This document shows positions 21,501-32,740 of a stretch of 64,000 nt of DNA, in pieces; the stretch's first letter is position 1; the number at the start of each line of letters is the position of its first letter. Made by a program: the position numbers and the translations under genes. This DNA comes from Gnetum montanum. Lineage: Eukaryota > Streptophyta > Gnetopsida > Gnetales > Gnetaceae. Location of the stretch: positions 608,154-672,153 of the forward strand of contig MNCI01017655.1 of the NCBI GenBank assembly GCA_015680685.1. Direction: 5' to 3'. Below the pieces are notes generated by a model. It was not told the DNA's origin. It saw only the letters and a program-made list of their open reading frames with translations, and did not search any database.

Positions 21501-23569
21501 TATAGCCATTTTCTGAAATAGAAAATGTTAGTCATTTAAAACTTCAAAAATTATAACTAGCTCATAGAAAAATACACGGCAAGTTCACTAGACAAATACG
21601 AGAAACTGTGAAACTTACTTTTAGAAGAAGGTCCTCACTGCTAGTCCCAGATTCTATGTCATCTGGTTTAGACACTAAGTTACCAAATTCAATTTGAACC
21701 AATAAATTAATCAGTAAAAATTGGTTCTCTCATAAAATTAGGTGAACTTTTTAAATATTCATGATCTTATAAATAAATTAAACAAAAACAGTGAATAAAC
21801 CTAGCTTCAAGAATCATCCATGTCTCATAGCATACATAGCATGCATTTTCCTATTTGACAGCTGCCACGGTTATACAAGGAATCATATTTCCTTTTACAT
21901 TTCCATGTCATTGATACTACCTTTACAATCATCTTAATCTCACTCCCTCCAAAACTGACTAAATTTAAGAAAACAATCATCATCACCTAGTTTCATCACA
22001 ACTAAATGCAGTCAGTATTGTGAGTTCTTTTAAGCTTCTAAACCTATCAGAGCCATATCCATAGCAATTCTAAGTTCTTTTATTTCTCCCCTTGCAACTT
22101 TTCATGTCCTTATTGGTCCTCCTCTTTGGAGCTTTCCTTCAAATTTATCCATGCAAGATACTCTATGACATTCATGGTTTTACTGGATCTACGCAATTCT
22201 TTAGTTGAATGCAAAGAGGGTGAAAGTGAACTGAATGTCAACTTCTTAAATAAAGTGGCATTAGATAATAAATATAACCTCTAGTAATGCAAATGAACAC
22301 ACATTTTGTATGTTTGCATAAATACCTAATGTAAAATATGGTTATTGTTTCTGGTCATCAATCACATTGCAAAGATGTAAAAATGCGTGTAAATTTTAAT
22401 TAGGGTATATTGATCACAAAGAGCTTCATGCAAATGGATGATGGCTGCATTGAGGATGCAGAGCTGCAATCAGCATGCTTAGATCTAATGTATAAAAAGG
22501 GTCTAGTTAATCCAGGATTTCTCTACAATGGTCATAAAGAGTGATTGATGTATATATATTTAGAATGGACTGAATCATTTGTGAGTTGTAACGAAGCTTC
22601 AAGTTATTAATTGCATGGGCTGCTTTAGGCATATGCTATTACTCTTAGGAAGACTCCTGCCATTGACAGGAGACAGTCACAGGAACATGCTAGGAGGTGT
22701 GACAAATCATAGTAGCGATGACAAAGCACCGTGGCATGTGACAGGACGGATATTCAATTATTTTATTCCATTCATTAAATTCTAATCATCATAGCTAGTC
22801 ACATTAGTAGATGAGACTTAAATGACATTTGTCATTATAATTCTAGGTTCTAACTTTCTTGTGTTTGAGTTTGACACTAAGATTTCTGAAATATTTATGG
22901 ACATTATTCTTTTATTTAGATGTTTTCCCGTTTGTTGTTACAAACTAAGCAGCCATATCACTTAGTGTAAGAGGAAAAATAAACATTCATTTACGCTCAA
23001 TTCAGCAGCATAACATAAAAAACTAAAGCATCATTAGAACCTCAAAAAGAAATAAAGACACAGACCAGTAGGCTATTAAAAAAAAAGAAAAAGAAATTGA
23101 AACTAGACCCTGTCAACCTTGACAACACGTATTAATTCGGTTTGAAGCCAACAAACAGGTAACTTAATTAACTTTTCTCATTAACCCACAACATACTGAT
23201 TACTGGGACTTGCTAAATCAGTGAGATAAGCTGAAAATACAAGAGAGAACATGAATCTTTCCCAAGAACCTGGTAGACACCAATGGTTAGGAAACAAAAT
23301 ACACATGCGTTGTTCATTGGACCTTGGCTGAGAAAACCAAATCAACATATAAACTGGAATGAAACATTTCCAGGTGAGTAGAACTTACAAGGCTGTGACG
23401 AACACTTCAGAGTAAAGCCACACAATCTTAGCTCTGGTCCCTTACAATAGCTAGGAAATTTGCAAAAATGATACCTGATATCACTGCGTGGCTTTTGTAC
23501 TGCAGAGCAGGGAACAAAAGTGGAAGGCAATCTGCAGCAAAAAAATTCTGATGCAGCCACTGTCTTCAT
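12530..23569 (-). CDS. SKL1: Shikimate-kinase-like protein, chloroplast (SKL1 type), 10 exons
   Basis: Coding exons: 23569-23389, 21674-21619, 21512-21458, 21118-21046, 20948-20861, 20490-20408, 20322-20196, 15189-15111, 15003-14939, 12616-12530. All introns are GT..AG and the exons keep one frame, giving 894 bp and 297 residues. Exon 1 (residues 1-60) looks like a chloroplast transit peptide: Ser/Cys/Lys/Arg rich and nearly free of acidic residues. Kinase-fold blocks follow: LKGSCLFLIG, YYYFDSEKLVE, EVLRQLSSMGRLVV, HGITIWLDVPLEALAK, SRREVFAVADVKISLQKIA. The P-loop is GMTGALMSS, without the GxGK(S/T) lysine; FDSD is FDSE; the glycine-rich shikimate loop is STSDD. Known SKL1 proteins lack kinase activity and are needed for chloroplast biogenesis. 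Length and the absence of an N-terminal CS domain favour SKL1 over SKL2. Only the start and UTRs are uncertain. Confidence 0.93.
12780..14140 (+). mobile_element. Decayed LINE of non-L1, non-RTE type in SKL1 intron 9 (antisense)
   Basis: Across three frames the blocks of a non-LTR reverse transcriptase appear in order: LQAGFRRKQVTRDH; LRNFVEQ..KTFICFADFAKALDSV; YNNIGVKQD; FIDELEEGIKQ; a FADDVAL-like block reading SADYVALVANSKT; and ENFCEHTGMK. Then come LENFEKLQ..FLLNEFKVKTPVSYA and EDRIC..C....DEEQHIL, which are typical of the C-terminal part of CR1/Jockey-like and related LINEs. Plant L1 and RTE elements have different versions of these blocks. Many stops and frameshifts are present. It lies between SKL1 exons 9 and 10, on the opposite strand. 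Confidence 0.65.
16560..16855 (+). mobile_element. RTE-type LINE, 5' piece in intron 7
   Basis: Decayed RTE blocks are readable: a FKYLG..IQ-like block, then YGVEYWPI-like (TCATATGGTGTAGAATACTGG), and TRKDRI. These are the post-RT segments that in RTE elements precede RWFGHV.RRP. The reading breaks off after TRKDRI, where another insertion begins, and resumes at about 18,430. Confidence 0.7.
16856..18430 (-). mobile_element. LTR-like insertion splitting the LINE, with iterated ACCACAAGTCATGGT dyads
   Basis: It interrupts the LINE exactly between TRKDRI and NE, so it is younger than the LINE. Possible LTR ends are TGTAGGG on the left and GGGCA on the right, but no matching 5-bp duplication is visible. 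On the minus strand CTATAAGTATG near 18,040 could be a TATA box. Between 16,930 and 17,570 about eight copies of a dyad like ACCACAAGTCATGGT occur in both directions. It may be a solo LTR of a different gypsy family. Confidence 0.45.
18430..18775 (+). mobile_element. RTE-type LINE, 3' piece in intron 7
   Basis: The open frame at 18,457-18,753 reads RRCLGIAPIDEKIKKNHLRW, FDHVLRRPENAPTRRGHFI, then TWFGDIKKNIQELGVN and NEWWKKIHIANPM. This is the standard C-terminus of plant RTE LINEs (RWFGHV.RRP..AP.RR..., W...IHVADP). A stop and a GATAATGATGAT tail follow. It continues the piece at 16,560-16,855. Confidence 0.85.
19110..19283. repeat. Foldback with about 60-nt arms inside SKL1 intron 7
   Basis: CTGTTGTTTTGCAGCT..CTCCTTGTGCT..CACAGAATATGCTCACTTCA on the left is repeated in reverse complement at 19,222-19,283, with about seven mismatches per 60 nt. 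A 42-bp exact direct repeat (19,141-19,182 and 19,183-19,224, starting ACTTAGCACAGAATATGC) lies in the left arm and loop. It could be a small foldback element, or an RNA hairpin that gives small RNAs. Confidence 0.75.
21675..23388 (-). other. SKL1 intron 1
   Basis: Donor GTAAGTTC follows the transit-peptide exon and acceptor ACTTAG precedes exon 2. No transposon protein, repeat array or RNA gene is recognised in its 1.7 kb. Confidence 0.8.
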
Positions 23570-24354
23570 GGCTGAACCAAAACAAGCTTTTCAAATACAA
23601 GACTGCTATCGACCCAGTTGCTACCATACGATACCCTGAAGTGTCACTGCTTCAAAAGCTCACCACCCATCTGCCCCAGTTACCACTCAGGAGTATGACC
23701 AGATAAATGGGGCTTAATTTGTTTAATGACATCTTTTTAATAATTATAAAAAAAAACACTCGTTTGGAGTAGCGAATGAAATTTTGATGGGCACTAAGTT
23801 TGAAATATTTCATCCAATTGGGTGTTATTGAATGAACATTTAGACCAACAAACAGCTGCATTTTGGGGTAAACTATTTTTCCTTTGCTCGAGGGAGAAGA
23901 GCCTAGATGAAAGAACTTATGGTTGAAATCGAAACGACGAACCGCATGGATGCAGCTACGTTACCCTACTTACAGATTAACAAATTATTAACTTTCAATT
24001 CACAGCTTTACTGAAACTCTTGAAGTTTGATTCTTAGTTTTTAGTAGGTCAACAAGTACATAGAGAGTGTATATGAGGGGAAACTTGAAAATAATTGCAG
24101 GGGTGTGTTCTCCAAGATGATAATTTTTTTCTAGCTTTTTGTGTTTGTTTTTAAGCTTTTTGAGTATTACTTCTATGTTATTTTTTTGAATGTTATGAGG
24201 ATTCTTGTATTTTGTGTATTTAGAAGCCTAGATGTAGCATCATCATTGTTTAGAAAACCGAATATTCAAATATTTATTTTCATGAGAAATCTCAAATCTT
24301 CCACCTTATCCATTTCCAAATTATATCCCAACCTTTCAAGGTTCACTTAGATAA
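23570..24354 (-). other. SKL1 upstream region
   Basis: This region between the SKL1 start codon and the truncated LTR of E2 should hold the SKL1 promoter and 5' UTR. I see no decisive TATA box. AT-rich runs occur at 23,730-23,760 (minus-strand TTTTTATAATTATT) and 24,120-24,190. The E2 LTR fragment begins 0.79 kb upstream of the ATG. Confidence 0.4.
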
Positions 24355-24817
24355 GATTATTAAGCTAGATAAATTAAATATATAAGTATGACCGCTTTGA
24401 GCATGACACGTATTTGCTTGGTAATTCCAACAGAGTTATTGCTTGGTACACTCAATAGCATAGCACTTGGTCACACAATAGCGAATACGTGGGTTCAGGA
24501 CATGTACAAAAAGTGGGAACAGATACTTATGTTAGCATTAGTTAAATGATTAGTTAATCAAATTACCTTTATCTACATTTGAGCACCGACTTATAAAACA
24601 TAAAAAATGATAAAAATTGAATGCCTCAGTTACACTTAACCATAACAACAAATGTCACAAGTGTAACTGGGAAGACAACGATTAACCTTAAGGCTAGATT
24701 CACTTCTTAAAGGGTTAGTGCATTGAAAACGACGAAGTCCTTGAAATCCGACCAGATTCGCGTGTGAATGCTTTGTGATTCGTACAGTTGGACGTAGGGG
24801 TACCTCACCGCTCATCA
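24355..24817 (+). repeat. 5' LTR of E2, truncated to its 3' half
   Basis: From ATTAAGCTAGATAAATTAAA onward it matches 36,707-37,189 of the 3' LTR and ends CTCATCA at 24,811-24,817. The first roughly 460 bp of the LTR, including the TATA box, are absent, so this copy has no 5' promoter. Confidence 0.9.
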
Positions 24818-24818
24818 T

Positions 24819-24837
24819 TGGCATTGTTGCTAGAGAC
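24819..24837 (+). other. Primer binding site of E2, tRNA-Asp-like
   Basis: TTGGCATTGTTGCTAGAGA follows the LTR end by one base. It resembles the Athila/Tat site TGGCGCCGTTGCCGGGGA with C-to-T and G-to-A changes, as expected for methylated, decaying plant transposons. The sites of E3 and E4 are variants of the same sequence. Confidence 0.75.
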
Positions 24838-24976
24838 TTTTGTTTGTGGAACATGCGCTATTTAGCTCTAAGTGAATGTCACTAATATCGGTGTACGAAC
24901 CTAAAGGTCAATATCATTCCCACTATACATAAAATAATAAAAGCACACTGACAATTTCATTTTTTTTTTTTACAAA

Positions 24977-27180
24977 ATGTCTTCTTCTTCTCGCAAGCCT
25001 TAAGATACTAAACCACCAGTCCTACAAGAATGCAAGGTGGTATACACTCATCCAGATGAGTTTGTGCCAAATTTTACCTTCATCCTACATCATGATGAAC
25101 AAATGCAATAGCATGATATGGAGGGCAATGTTGTCTTGCCCCTCGATAAATTTGTGCCCAAAATGCTATTTAAAATCCTTAAGAAGTTGGGCATAGCAAA
25201 TCTTCAAGAAGAATATGTTGTGGAGGGATATGACACTTGGAACTACTATCCCACTGAAACACAACATAAACGAAATAAACGTTAGAAGAAACTTCATGAA
25301 GCTATAAAGGGCAAACATTACACGAACCCCTTGTTCCTACTAGATCAAGAGGACAATGAGGATCCTCCCTTAGAAGGTTCTCAACATGAAGATTCTCCAC
25401 CCCCTACTATTGATGACAAGGGTGTGAACCTAACCTTGTGATCAACTATTCATAAACTGGGGTCAGGAGAGAGTGACAGCCAAAGTAGGGGTTCGGCTAA
25501 ACATGGCAATAAGGGATTTAAGGATGGTGATCATTATAAGCACAAGACTGGTGGTGGTGGTGTTGGTCCACCTCCTCTTCATCCTCTTCATCTAATTTCA
25601 AAAATTCCTCTTCATCTGACGATTCTCATGAAAGTCACCATTGAAACAACCGTGATGAAGGTGATTGATGAAATAACAATGACCATGAAGATCATCGAAA
25701 CCAAAGGGATGGCCGAAACTATCATTGACATCATCAACGCAGAGATGATGATGAATCTTTATTGGCAACTCGTAATATGCTCAACATTACAGAGGTAGTG
25801 AAAATTCCAACCAGGCATATGAAGGATAGTCGGATCAAGTGCCTAATTATGAATAATATCCCAAGATTTGAGGGGGAATATAATTCTAATCTGCAAACAC
25901 ACCTACAAGCTTTTCAAGATGCCTATGCCTTACAAAACATAAAGAACAAATGGCAAAAACTCAAGCTTTTTCCAAGGACACTCATAAAGAAGCTGAAAGT
26001 TGGTACTGGTCCTTAGAGCTGGAGTCTATCCAAAGATGGAATACCATGTTAAAACTATTTAATGATAAATATCAAATGTACTTTAGAGTGTCTAACCTAA
26101 GAAGGCAAATCCAAGACTGGAAACAAGGAGCACATGAATCCTTGGATGCTGCCATAGGCCGATATTATTCACTCCTACATCGATGCCTCGACCATGGTTA
26201 CTCTCAGAGAGAACAATTTCGCCACATCATAGATGGGCTTAGAGCAGAAACAAGAAGAACCCTTGGGATGTATGCCCAAGGAAGATTGTCTAAAATGAAA
26301 GCTCATCAGATCTAAAGGTTAAATTGAGCAAGTAGCAAAAGAAAAAGGTGAGCTACAAAAGAGAGAAAGTGCTAAAGAATATAATAGAAACCCTTCCATT
26401 AGAAAATGAGAGGTCTGATTTTGTGATAAGGAGGAGTCACCACTTAATAAAGTGGTGAACAGAAAAACCTTGCCCATCCAAAAATTTGTTTCTGATATTT
26501 CAGCCAAGGTTGATAAGTTATGGGACTCTTTGGATGAAAAGTTTCAAACTGCTTTAAAGATTATTGAAGAATCCAAAGAGCAAAATAGTGATTGTAATCG
26601 CAAAAGGCAAAAAGATGTTGAACGTGCCTACCAAAGAGGTAAGGGCAAAGCTGCTATAGTAGAGGAAGTTGTGGAGTCTGACTCTAATGATGAAACTAAA
26701 TGTGACATCTATAAATATGAACATCTAAAGGGATGTTTCCTTGTGATGTCACACTTACAAGAGTCTAGAGTGTACGCATTGAATCCTTTCCTAGCATGTA
26801 GGTAAGCTCTAAGATGATTGCCTTACCCTCAAGGTAGTCCAAGACAATTTCACTAGCAACAACAAGCTTACTACCTAAGTAGAGCTCCTCCACAACCGTA
26901 TGAACAATACCAATAGTGGTGTTAACCACAATCATGGGGAATGCCACTACCAAGGTAGTAGTACCCCTATAGGCAACTAGATCCATACAGGTACTATGTT
27001 CAGTAGCTTGTATCCCTTAGAAGTTCTACGAGTCATACATCATTCCAGCATCACTATTACCCTCCAAAGTACCATCAAACACATTCATCATCTACTCAAG
27101 GGAAAACCCCATATCCATATCCTTATCATCCTCCACATCCCTCTGCACCTACACCTCCACCTTTAACTCAATTACCTCCT
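24977..27180 (+). pseudogene. Gag region of E2, broken
   Basis: An ATG at 24,977 (MSSSSRKP, then a stop) starts a decayed N-terminal part with an acidic/Pro-rich stretch and a His/Asp/Gly-rich repeat (25,540-25,760). The retrotransposon gag core is at 25,830-26,320: IPRFEGEYNSNLQTHLQAF, then ESWYWSLELESIQRWNTM, LFNDKYQMYFRV, and ESLDAAIGRYYSLLHRCLDH. The zinc knuckle near 26,700 reads CDIYKYEHLKGC, so the second Cys is now Tyr. E3 keeps it as CKICLYDHPKGQC. It would form the capsid that packages the RNA. Confidence 0.82.
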
Positions 27181-27485
27181 GCTCCATTCATGCATAATGA
27201 AATTCCTCCACAACCACAACAACGAAATGCTACAAGGGCTATACACTCACAACTAGTTTTCAACCAAGTGGTCCAAATAATCCATCAAGAAAATGACCTT
27301 TCTTCTAGCCCAGCAGTCCTCTCCAGCCCTCACAACCTACTCTGGTTGATCACCTTGCATCTCCAGCACCCTCATCCTCTGCATCAAATACCTTCGGGTG
27401 CCCTTCAAACCAAGTGTCACCTAGGATCTACATTGTAATGTTAACCCATGTTTTTTCTAATTAGATCAAGGCTAGCAATCTTCCT

Positions 27486-28185
27486 ATGAAAAGATCTAAT
27501 CTAAGAAGTCCACTCATCTATTTACAGATTGTTGGGCAAGAGCCATGCAAAGCTCTTCTTGACTCTGGTTTCGGAGTTAACCTCATCTCCCATGATATGT
27601 ACAAGGCCTGGAACCTGCCACCTCTTAAGCAACATCCATTTAGAATTAGCAGATCAGTCAATTACTGTCCCTTTGGGATTAGAAGAGGACAGTGTGATCA
27701 TAGTCTATGGGTGGTCCTATCCTGTTGATTTTTTGGTAATCAAGGTGGACAATTACAAAAGTGACTTTCCCATCATTATGGCAAGGGCTTGGTTAAGCAC
27801 AGTCAATGTGCGAATGGGAATAAGGAACCTATCCTTAGAAATATCCAAGGAAAACGAGCTAGGAAAAATTGAGAAGAAGTGTATTCCATGCATTGCTTAC
27901 AGTGATAATGGGTGAAATTGCATGCAAAAGATTTGGTCCATCAAGAGCACATATATTAAGGCATGCAATCAGTGTGTACAAGAAATTAATATTCAACGGT
28001 GTCTGTACGTAGCAACCACAAAGCAGGAGGGCACCCAGTGGCTAATAGTTGATTTAGATAGCAACACAATATGCATAGAGCCAACTAAAAGTCTAACATG
28101 TGCATATGTTGAAGGCATGGACAAATTGAACAAGTTCATTCCCAACTCTCTAATGAAGATGATGATACTTGTTGGGGAGAGTTAG
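27486..28185 (+). pseudogene. Protease region of E2
   Basis: ALLDSGFGVNLISHDMYKAW carries the DSG active-site motif (E1 has DLG). A frameshift follows and the next block, DFPIIMARAWL, is in the 27,529 frame; the usual ILGR/MGRAW glycine is Ala here. The region continues as CNQCVQEINIQRCLYVA and EGTQWLIVDLDSNTI, the linker also seen in E1. It would process the polyprotein; the breaks make this copy inactive. Confidence 0.8.
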
Positions 28186-29260
28186 AGATCCCTAATTACT
28201 TCAAGCAAGATCCCTTAGAACTAAAAACTTTACTAGCCGGTATGGAGTATGCATTTTTGAAGACTGATAAACCAGTCATTATTAATGCCAAACTTGCTTC
28301 TAAATAGAAAGAAAATTTGTTGAAAGTGGTGAATAAATGTCAACAGCCTTTGCTTGGTCATATCCAAAGTTAACAGGAATCGATCTAGGAATATGCCAGC
28401 ATCACATCTACACTAACTCAACCATGAAGCCTAGAAGGTATTCGCAGAGACGATTGATCCCCAAATTAAAACAAATTGTCAAAGAGGAGATAAAACAACT
28501 CCATAAGGCAGGGTTCATCCATCCAATCGTGGATAGTAAGTGGATTAACTCACTCATCATAGTATTGAAGAAGGGTGGAAAATGGTGGGCTTGTATCAAC
28601 TTTAGGCTGTTAAATATGGCAACATTGAAGGATCATTTTCCTTTTCCATTTGTAGATCAAGTGTTAGATACCATATCTAGGCATTGTTATTATAGTTTCT
28701 TGGATGGTTATAATGGCTATAACCAAATCCAAATTGCATCAGAAGGCCAAGCCAAGATAACATTCATGAGTCCCTGGGAAAATTTTGCATACCATAAGAT
28801 ACCATTTGCCTATGCAATGCCCCTATAACATTTCAACACTTGGTCCTGAGTATCTTTCAACAACAAATCAGTAGTGGTGTTGAAGTCTTCATGGATGACT
28901 TTTCCATCTATGAAGCTACATTCGAGCAAGCCTTGGACTAACTTGAGCAAATACTAAAGAGATGTGTAGAGACAAACCTATGGCTCAACTAGCAAAAGAG
29001 ACATCTCATGATCCAAGAAGGCATAGTACTAGGGCACCAAATTTCGCAGAAAGGGATTGAGGTAGACCTACAAAAGATAAGGATCATCCAAGGAATAACA
29101 CGCCAAACAAAGACCATTAAAGATGACTAGTCATTCCTTGGACACACTGGTTACTACTAACAATTCATTGAGAATTTCTCTAAGATTGCAAAGCCATTGG
29201 TAGAACTTACAAAGAAGGATGCACCTTTCATTTAGATCAAGGAATACAAACATGCATTTC
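28186..29260 (+). pseudogene. Reverse transcriptase region of E2, broken
   Basis: FAWSYPKLTGIDLG and PKLKQIVKEEIKQLHKAGFI lead into RT blocks: DSKWINSLIIVLKKGGKWWA, FRLLNMATLKDHFPFPFVDQ, FLDGYNGYNQIQIA, FMSPWENFAYHKIPF. The YxDD equivalent VFMDDFSIYEA lies near 28,885 in another frame. LGHQISQKGIEVDL and SFLGHTGYY follow, with several stops. The block order is identical to E1, with many independent substitutions and stops. Confidence 0.9.
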
Positions 29261-29760
29261 AACAATTAAAGGAGAAACTCATAGAGACACTAATCCTACG
29301 GGCACTAGATTGGTCCAAACCATTCCATATCATGACAAATGCATCTAACTATGCTTTGGGAGCAATGCTCACATAGCTGGACAATAAGAAACATCCATAT
29401 TATATCCACTGTGTGAGTAGAAGCATTGTGGGGGCATAGTTGAATTACACCACCACAAAGAAAGAATTAATGGTATTAGTGTATGCATTAGAAAAGTTTA
29501 GACATGATGTGCTAGGTTATAAGGTATTTGTACATATGGATCATAGTGCAATTCACTTTTTTATGAATAGATCAATGGTGAGCCCTTGTGTCATACAGTG
29601 GCTTGTGATCTTGTAGGAATTTGATCTCATTATGGTAGATCGAAAAGGGATCAAGAATGTGATCGCTAACTACCTCTCTCACTTAAGATGGGATAACAAA
29701 GAGGAGGAGAACCCACTCTTTGATTAGTTTCCAGATGAACTCCTCTTTACTGACTAGAGT
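29261..29760 (+). pseudogene. RNase H region of E2
   Basis: Readable blocks: FHIMTNASNYALGAMLT, YYIHCVSRSIVGA, LNYTTTKKELMVLVYALEKF, VHMDHSAIHFF and LRWDNKEEE. As in E1, the first catalytic Asp of T-D-A-S is Asn, whereas the later D-H-S Asp is kept. Several in-frame stops are present (for example after GAMLT). No second RNase H domain follows before integrase. Confidence 0.85.
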
Positions 29761-29859
29761 AACAAGTGAACAAATTCCTAAAAAAGCAACATGGTTTAAT
29801 GGCATCCTCACATATCTTCTCACTCAAGAGATGTCACAAGACTTGGATTTTAGGAGCAA

Positions 29860-31090
29860 CAATTTCTTCATCAGGCCAAATACTTAATGAAAATCAATAG
29901 ACACCTTTACAAGATGTGTGGCGATGGCTTAATCTGTTGGTGTGTCCTTGACGAAGATCAACTACACATCCTATAGGATGCTCATGAAGGGCCTTGTGAA
30001 GGCCACTATGCAAGAAGATGCATGGCCATAAAAATTCTAATGGCAAGATACTATTGGCCCATAATCTTTAGGAATGCTCACTAGTTCATCAAGTCTTGTG
30101 AACGTTGTCAACATGACGGGGGGATGACCACTTGCATGGAAGGTCCTCAATAGTGGATTCAACCACTAGAACCTTTTGACATATGGGGCGTGGACTTCAT
30201 GGGTCCCATCTCACCCATGTCTAATGGGAAAGCGTATATTATAGTACTAGTTGACTACTATACAAAATGGGTAGAAGCAGGAGCCATTACTGAGTGTACA
30301 TCATCCATTGTTGCTAAATTTATACAACAAAATATTGTGAATAGGTTTGGGGTGCTGCGTTCATTGATTTCTGATAATGGAACTCATTTCATAGGTGCCA
30401 CATTTAGAAAATTAATGTAACGCTTGGGGGTAGAACATAAACTAACAACACCTTACCACTCCCAAGCCAACGGTCAAGTAGAGGTAACTAATTGGGAGAT
30501 TACAAAAATACTAATGTAAACCATTTGCAAATATAGGAAGGACTGGAGTACAAAACATAACGATGCTCTCTGGGTTTATCATTCAACTTTGAAACTTCCT
30601 ATTGGATATTCTCCCTATGAGTTAGTGTATGAGAAACTTCCAATGCTTCCAATTCAATTCGATCTCCGTACACCCTCAACGACCTATGATCTAAACCTTG
30701 ACTTAAGTTTAGCACAAAAGGAAAGATTGATCAATTTGAATGTGCTAGACAAAAATTGTTTAGTGGTCCTATCCTTGAATGAGGTGAACAAGGCATTTAG
30801 CAAGAAACGTTTATGCCCTTAGAATCAGGAAAGTAAAACTTCAACCAGGAGATAAGGTTCTTTACTAGAACCCCACACATGTACTCCAAAAGATAAAATT
30901 CCAAACATTGTGGGAGGGACCTTATATAATTGATCAAACCTTTTCCCCTAGGGTCATGATAATCTACAAACCTGACAGCTCGAATAAAAAGTAGTTGGTC
31001 AATATCCAACAAGTCAAGCCTTTTCTAGAACCAAGATTGACCAATGTAACTATCGCCTTAATAGATGGACAACCACATTCTATTTTTTAG
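29860..31090 (+). pseudogene. Integrase region of E2; DDE residues kept but frame broken
   Basis: HHCC block: HEGPCEGHYARR then CERCQHDGG. The core reads [20 protein letters not shown] (first Asp), [17 protein letters not shown] (second Asp) and GQVEV (Glu). Thus all three catalytic residues remain, unlike E1. Stops at about 30,418 and in the C-terminal part break the frame. SPYELVYEKLPMLPIQFDLR and the C-terminal WEGPYII-like segment (TGGGAGGGACCTTATATAATTG, about 30,910) complete the domain. Confidence 0.9.
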
Positions 31091-31749
31091 ATCTTCTCCC
31101 TCCAACTCAGTTGTGGAGGAGATGGCCATCCATGTTGACATTGACCATTATTATGGCCTCTCAGTTTTTCTACCTTTTTATTTTTCACATTTTTGATTTT
31201 TGAATTTTTCTAATTTTATACCATTTTTAGTACCTTTTCACCTTCTTAATTATTTTACACTTTCTTATTTATTTTTACTTTATTTTGTTTCCTTTTTCTT
31301 AAGTGTGGTATTTTCTCATTTTTGCTAATAAATCTACTTTATTGTCACAAGACACAATGTTACTGTTGTTGTTTACTAATGATGGTTTGTACTTAATGTG
31401 TGATTGTTGATGTCTAGTTTCTATTTTTGAATTCTGATGTCTAATGACTTTCACATGGTTTATTTTTCATAGAACAGGCAGTGAGTCCACATCCTCCGCC
31501 CATTCAATGAACTCTATGGTTTTCCTTATTCCGGAAATTTGAGGTCCCTTTTCATTAAAGAAACTTTTAATTAATCGGTGACCTTGGTAATTCCAGAATC
31601 AAGGAAGATCCAAAGGCTTGTAAAGGGTGTGACTTCAAGGGGACTAAATACTCTTTGTACTCTTCTTCTTAGTTGAGTGCTTTAGTGTTTTTTCCAGACT
31701 TCTTACCATTCCATACCATCCATTGAAGGAAGTCAAAATAACATAGTTG

Positions 31750-31888
31750 CATGGTGTGGTTCCCATTCAAAAAAAAAAAAACTATGGGAATTCAAAGCAC
31801 ACCCCTTCAACACGAATAAGTCCTTACATGGTGTGGTTTCCATTTCAAAAAAAGAAAAAAAATCTATGGGAATTCAAAGCACACCCCT
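31750..31888 (+). other. Tandem pair of the conserved hairpin-like block in E2
   Basis: Two copies (about 31,750-31,806 and 31,828-31,888) of ATGGTGTGGTT, CCAT, A-run, CTATGGGAATTC, AAGCACACCCC. GGTGTG pairs with CACACC and CCAT with ATGG across the A-rich loop. E1 has one copy. ACAAATAAAAG follows the second copy, like the AATAAAG in E1. Confidence 0.55.
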
Positions 31889-32692
31889 TGGACAAATAAA
31901 AGGGCTACAAGCACTAGTTATGAAACTCGAAAAGGTTTTCTCTAACTAAGGCCTTCTCTCTTTCTCTTACTTCCTACTCCTCTCTCTTCTCTTTGTGGAA
32001 TGGTGGTTGTTTTGTGGAAGCACTTTTGTGTCTTGAGTGGGTGGATTAGTCTTAGAGTGGTGATTGAAGTCACTAAAAGTATATGGTTTTGGTCTAGGAT
32101 AAGGATGGAACTTATCAAGTCATTTTAACCACAAATTTCATAAGGGACTTCTTATGACCTCAATTTGAAACTCTATTCCACCTTCTCTATCATCCATCCA
32201 TGCTACCATAATTCACCTCACTAGCGAGTTCTATGTTATGTTCTATGTCTTAGTCTGATGTGTTGGGATTCTTGAGTGGATTCTTTTGGGTTGGTCCTTA
32301 ACTTGTCATGATCAATAAATTGACTATGGGGCCCATAGACCCCTTAGTTGAGGTTTTGCAAGGGTAAAAAGGGCATGAACCTACTATGGGAAGGACCCAC
32401 TTGCATAACTTTTGGCTTGATTAGTTAAGGTTCCTTACCTTTGACATCGCTACAATCCTATATTTTGTATTTTCCATTGTGTAAACCACTCAGTACTCCT
32501 TAATCTTTCATTGCATTCATCCATTAAATCAAATTTTCTTCATTTTTTCAAATTTATGAACTTCAACATCCTCTTCTCATGATTTCATACTATTCTTGGT
32601 CTTCTAAGCTTTCATTTAATCCCAATTTCATCAAAAAATTCCTTGTATTTTGAAAGTTCGACCAAAGTCAACAGTGGTCAATAGCTACATCA

Positions 32693-32740
32693 ACTACGTT
32701 GACGAGGCCTCATCAACGTAGTGCAAAAATACTATATATA
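32693..32740 (+). promoter_or_regulatory. Internal promoter-like module of E2: palindrome plus TATATATA
   Basis: A 30-bp palindrome, ACTACGTTGACGAGGCCTCA then TCAACGTAGT, has one mismatched pair and is followed 10 bp later by TATATATA (32,733-32,740). The E2 3' LTR has the same GATGAGGCCTCGTTAACGTA motif upstream of its own TATA box. The module lies about 440 bp before the ATG of the extra ORF. Confidence 0.6.

Noticed and set aside
23488-23706. Plus-strand ORF of 72 codons over SKL1 exon 1
   Set aside because: It is the antisense shadow of the transit-peptide exon.
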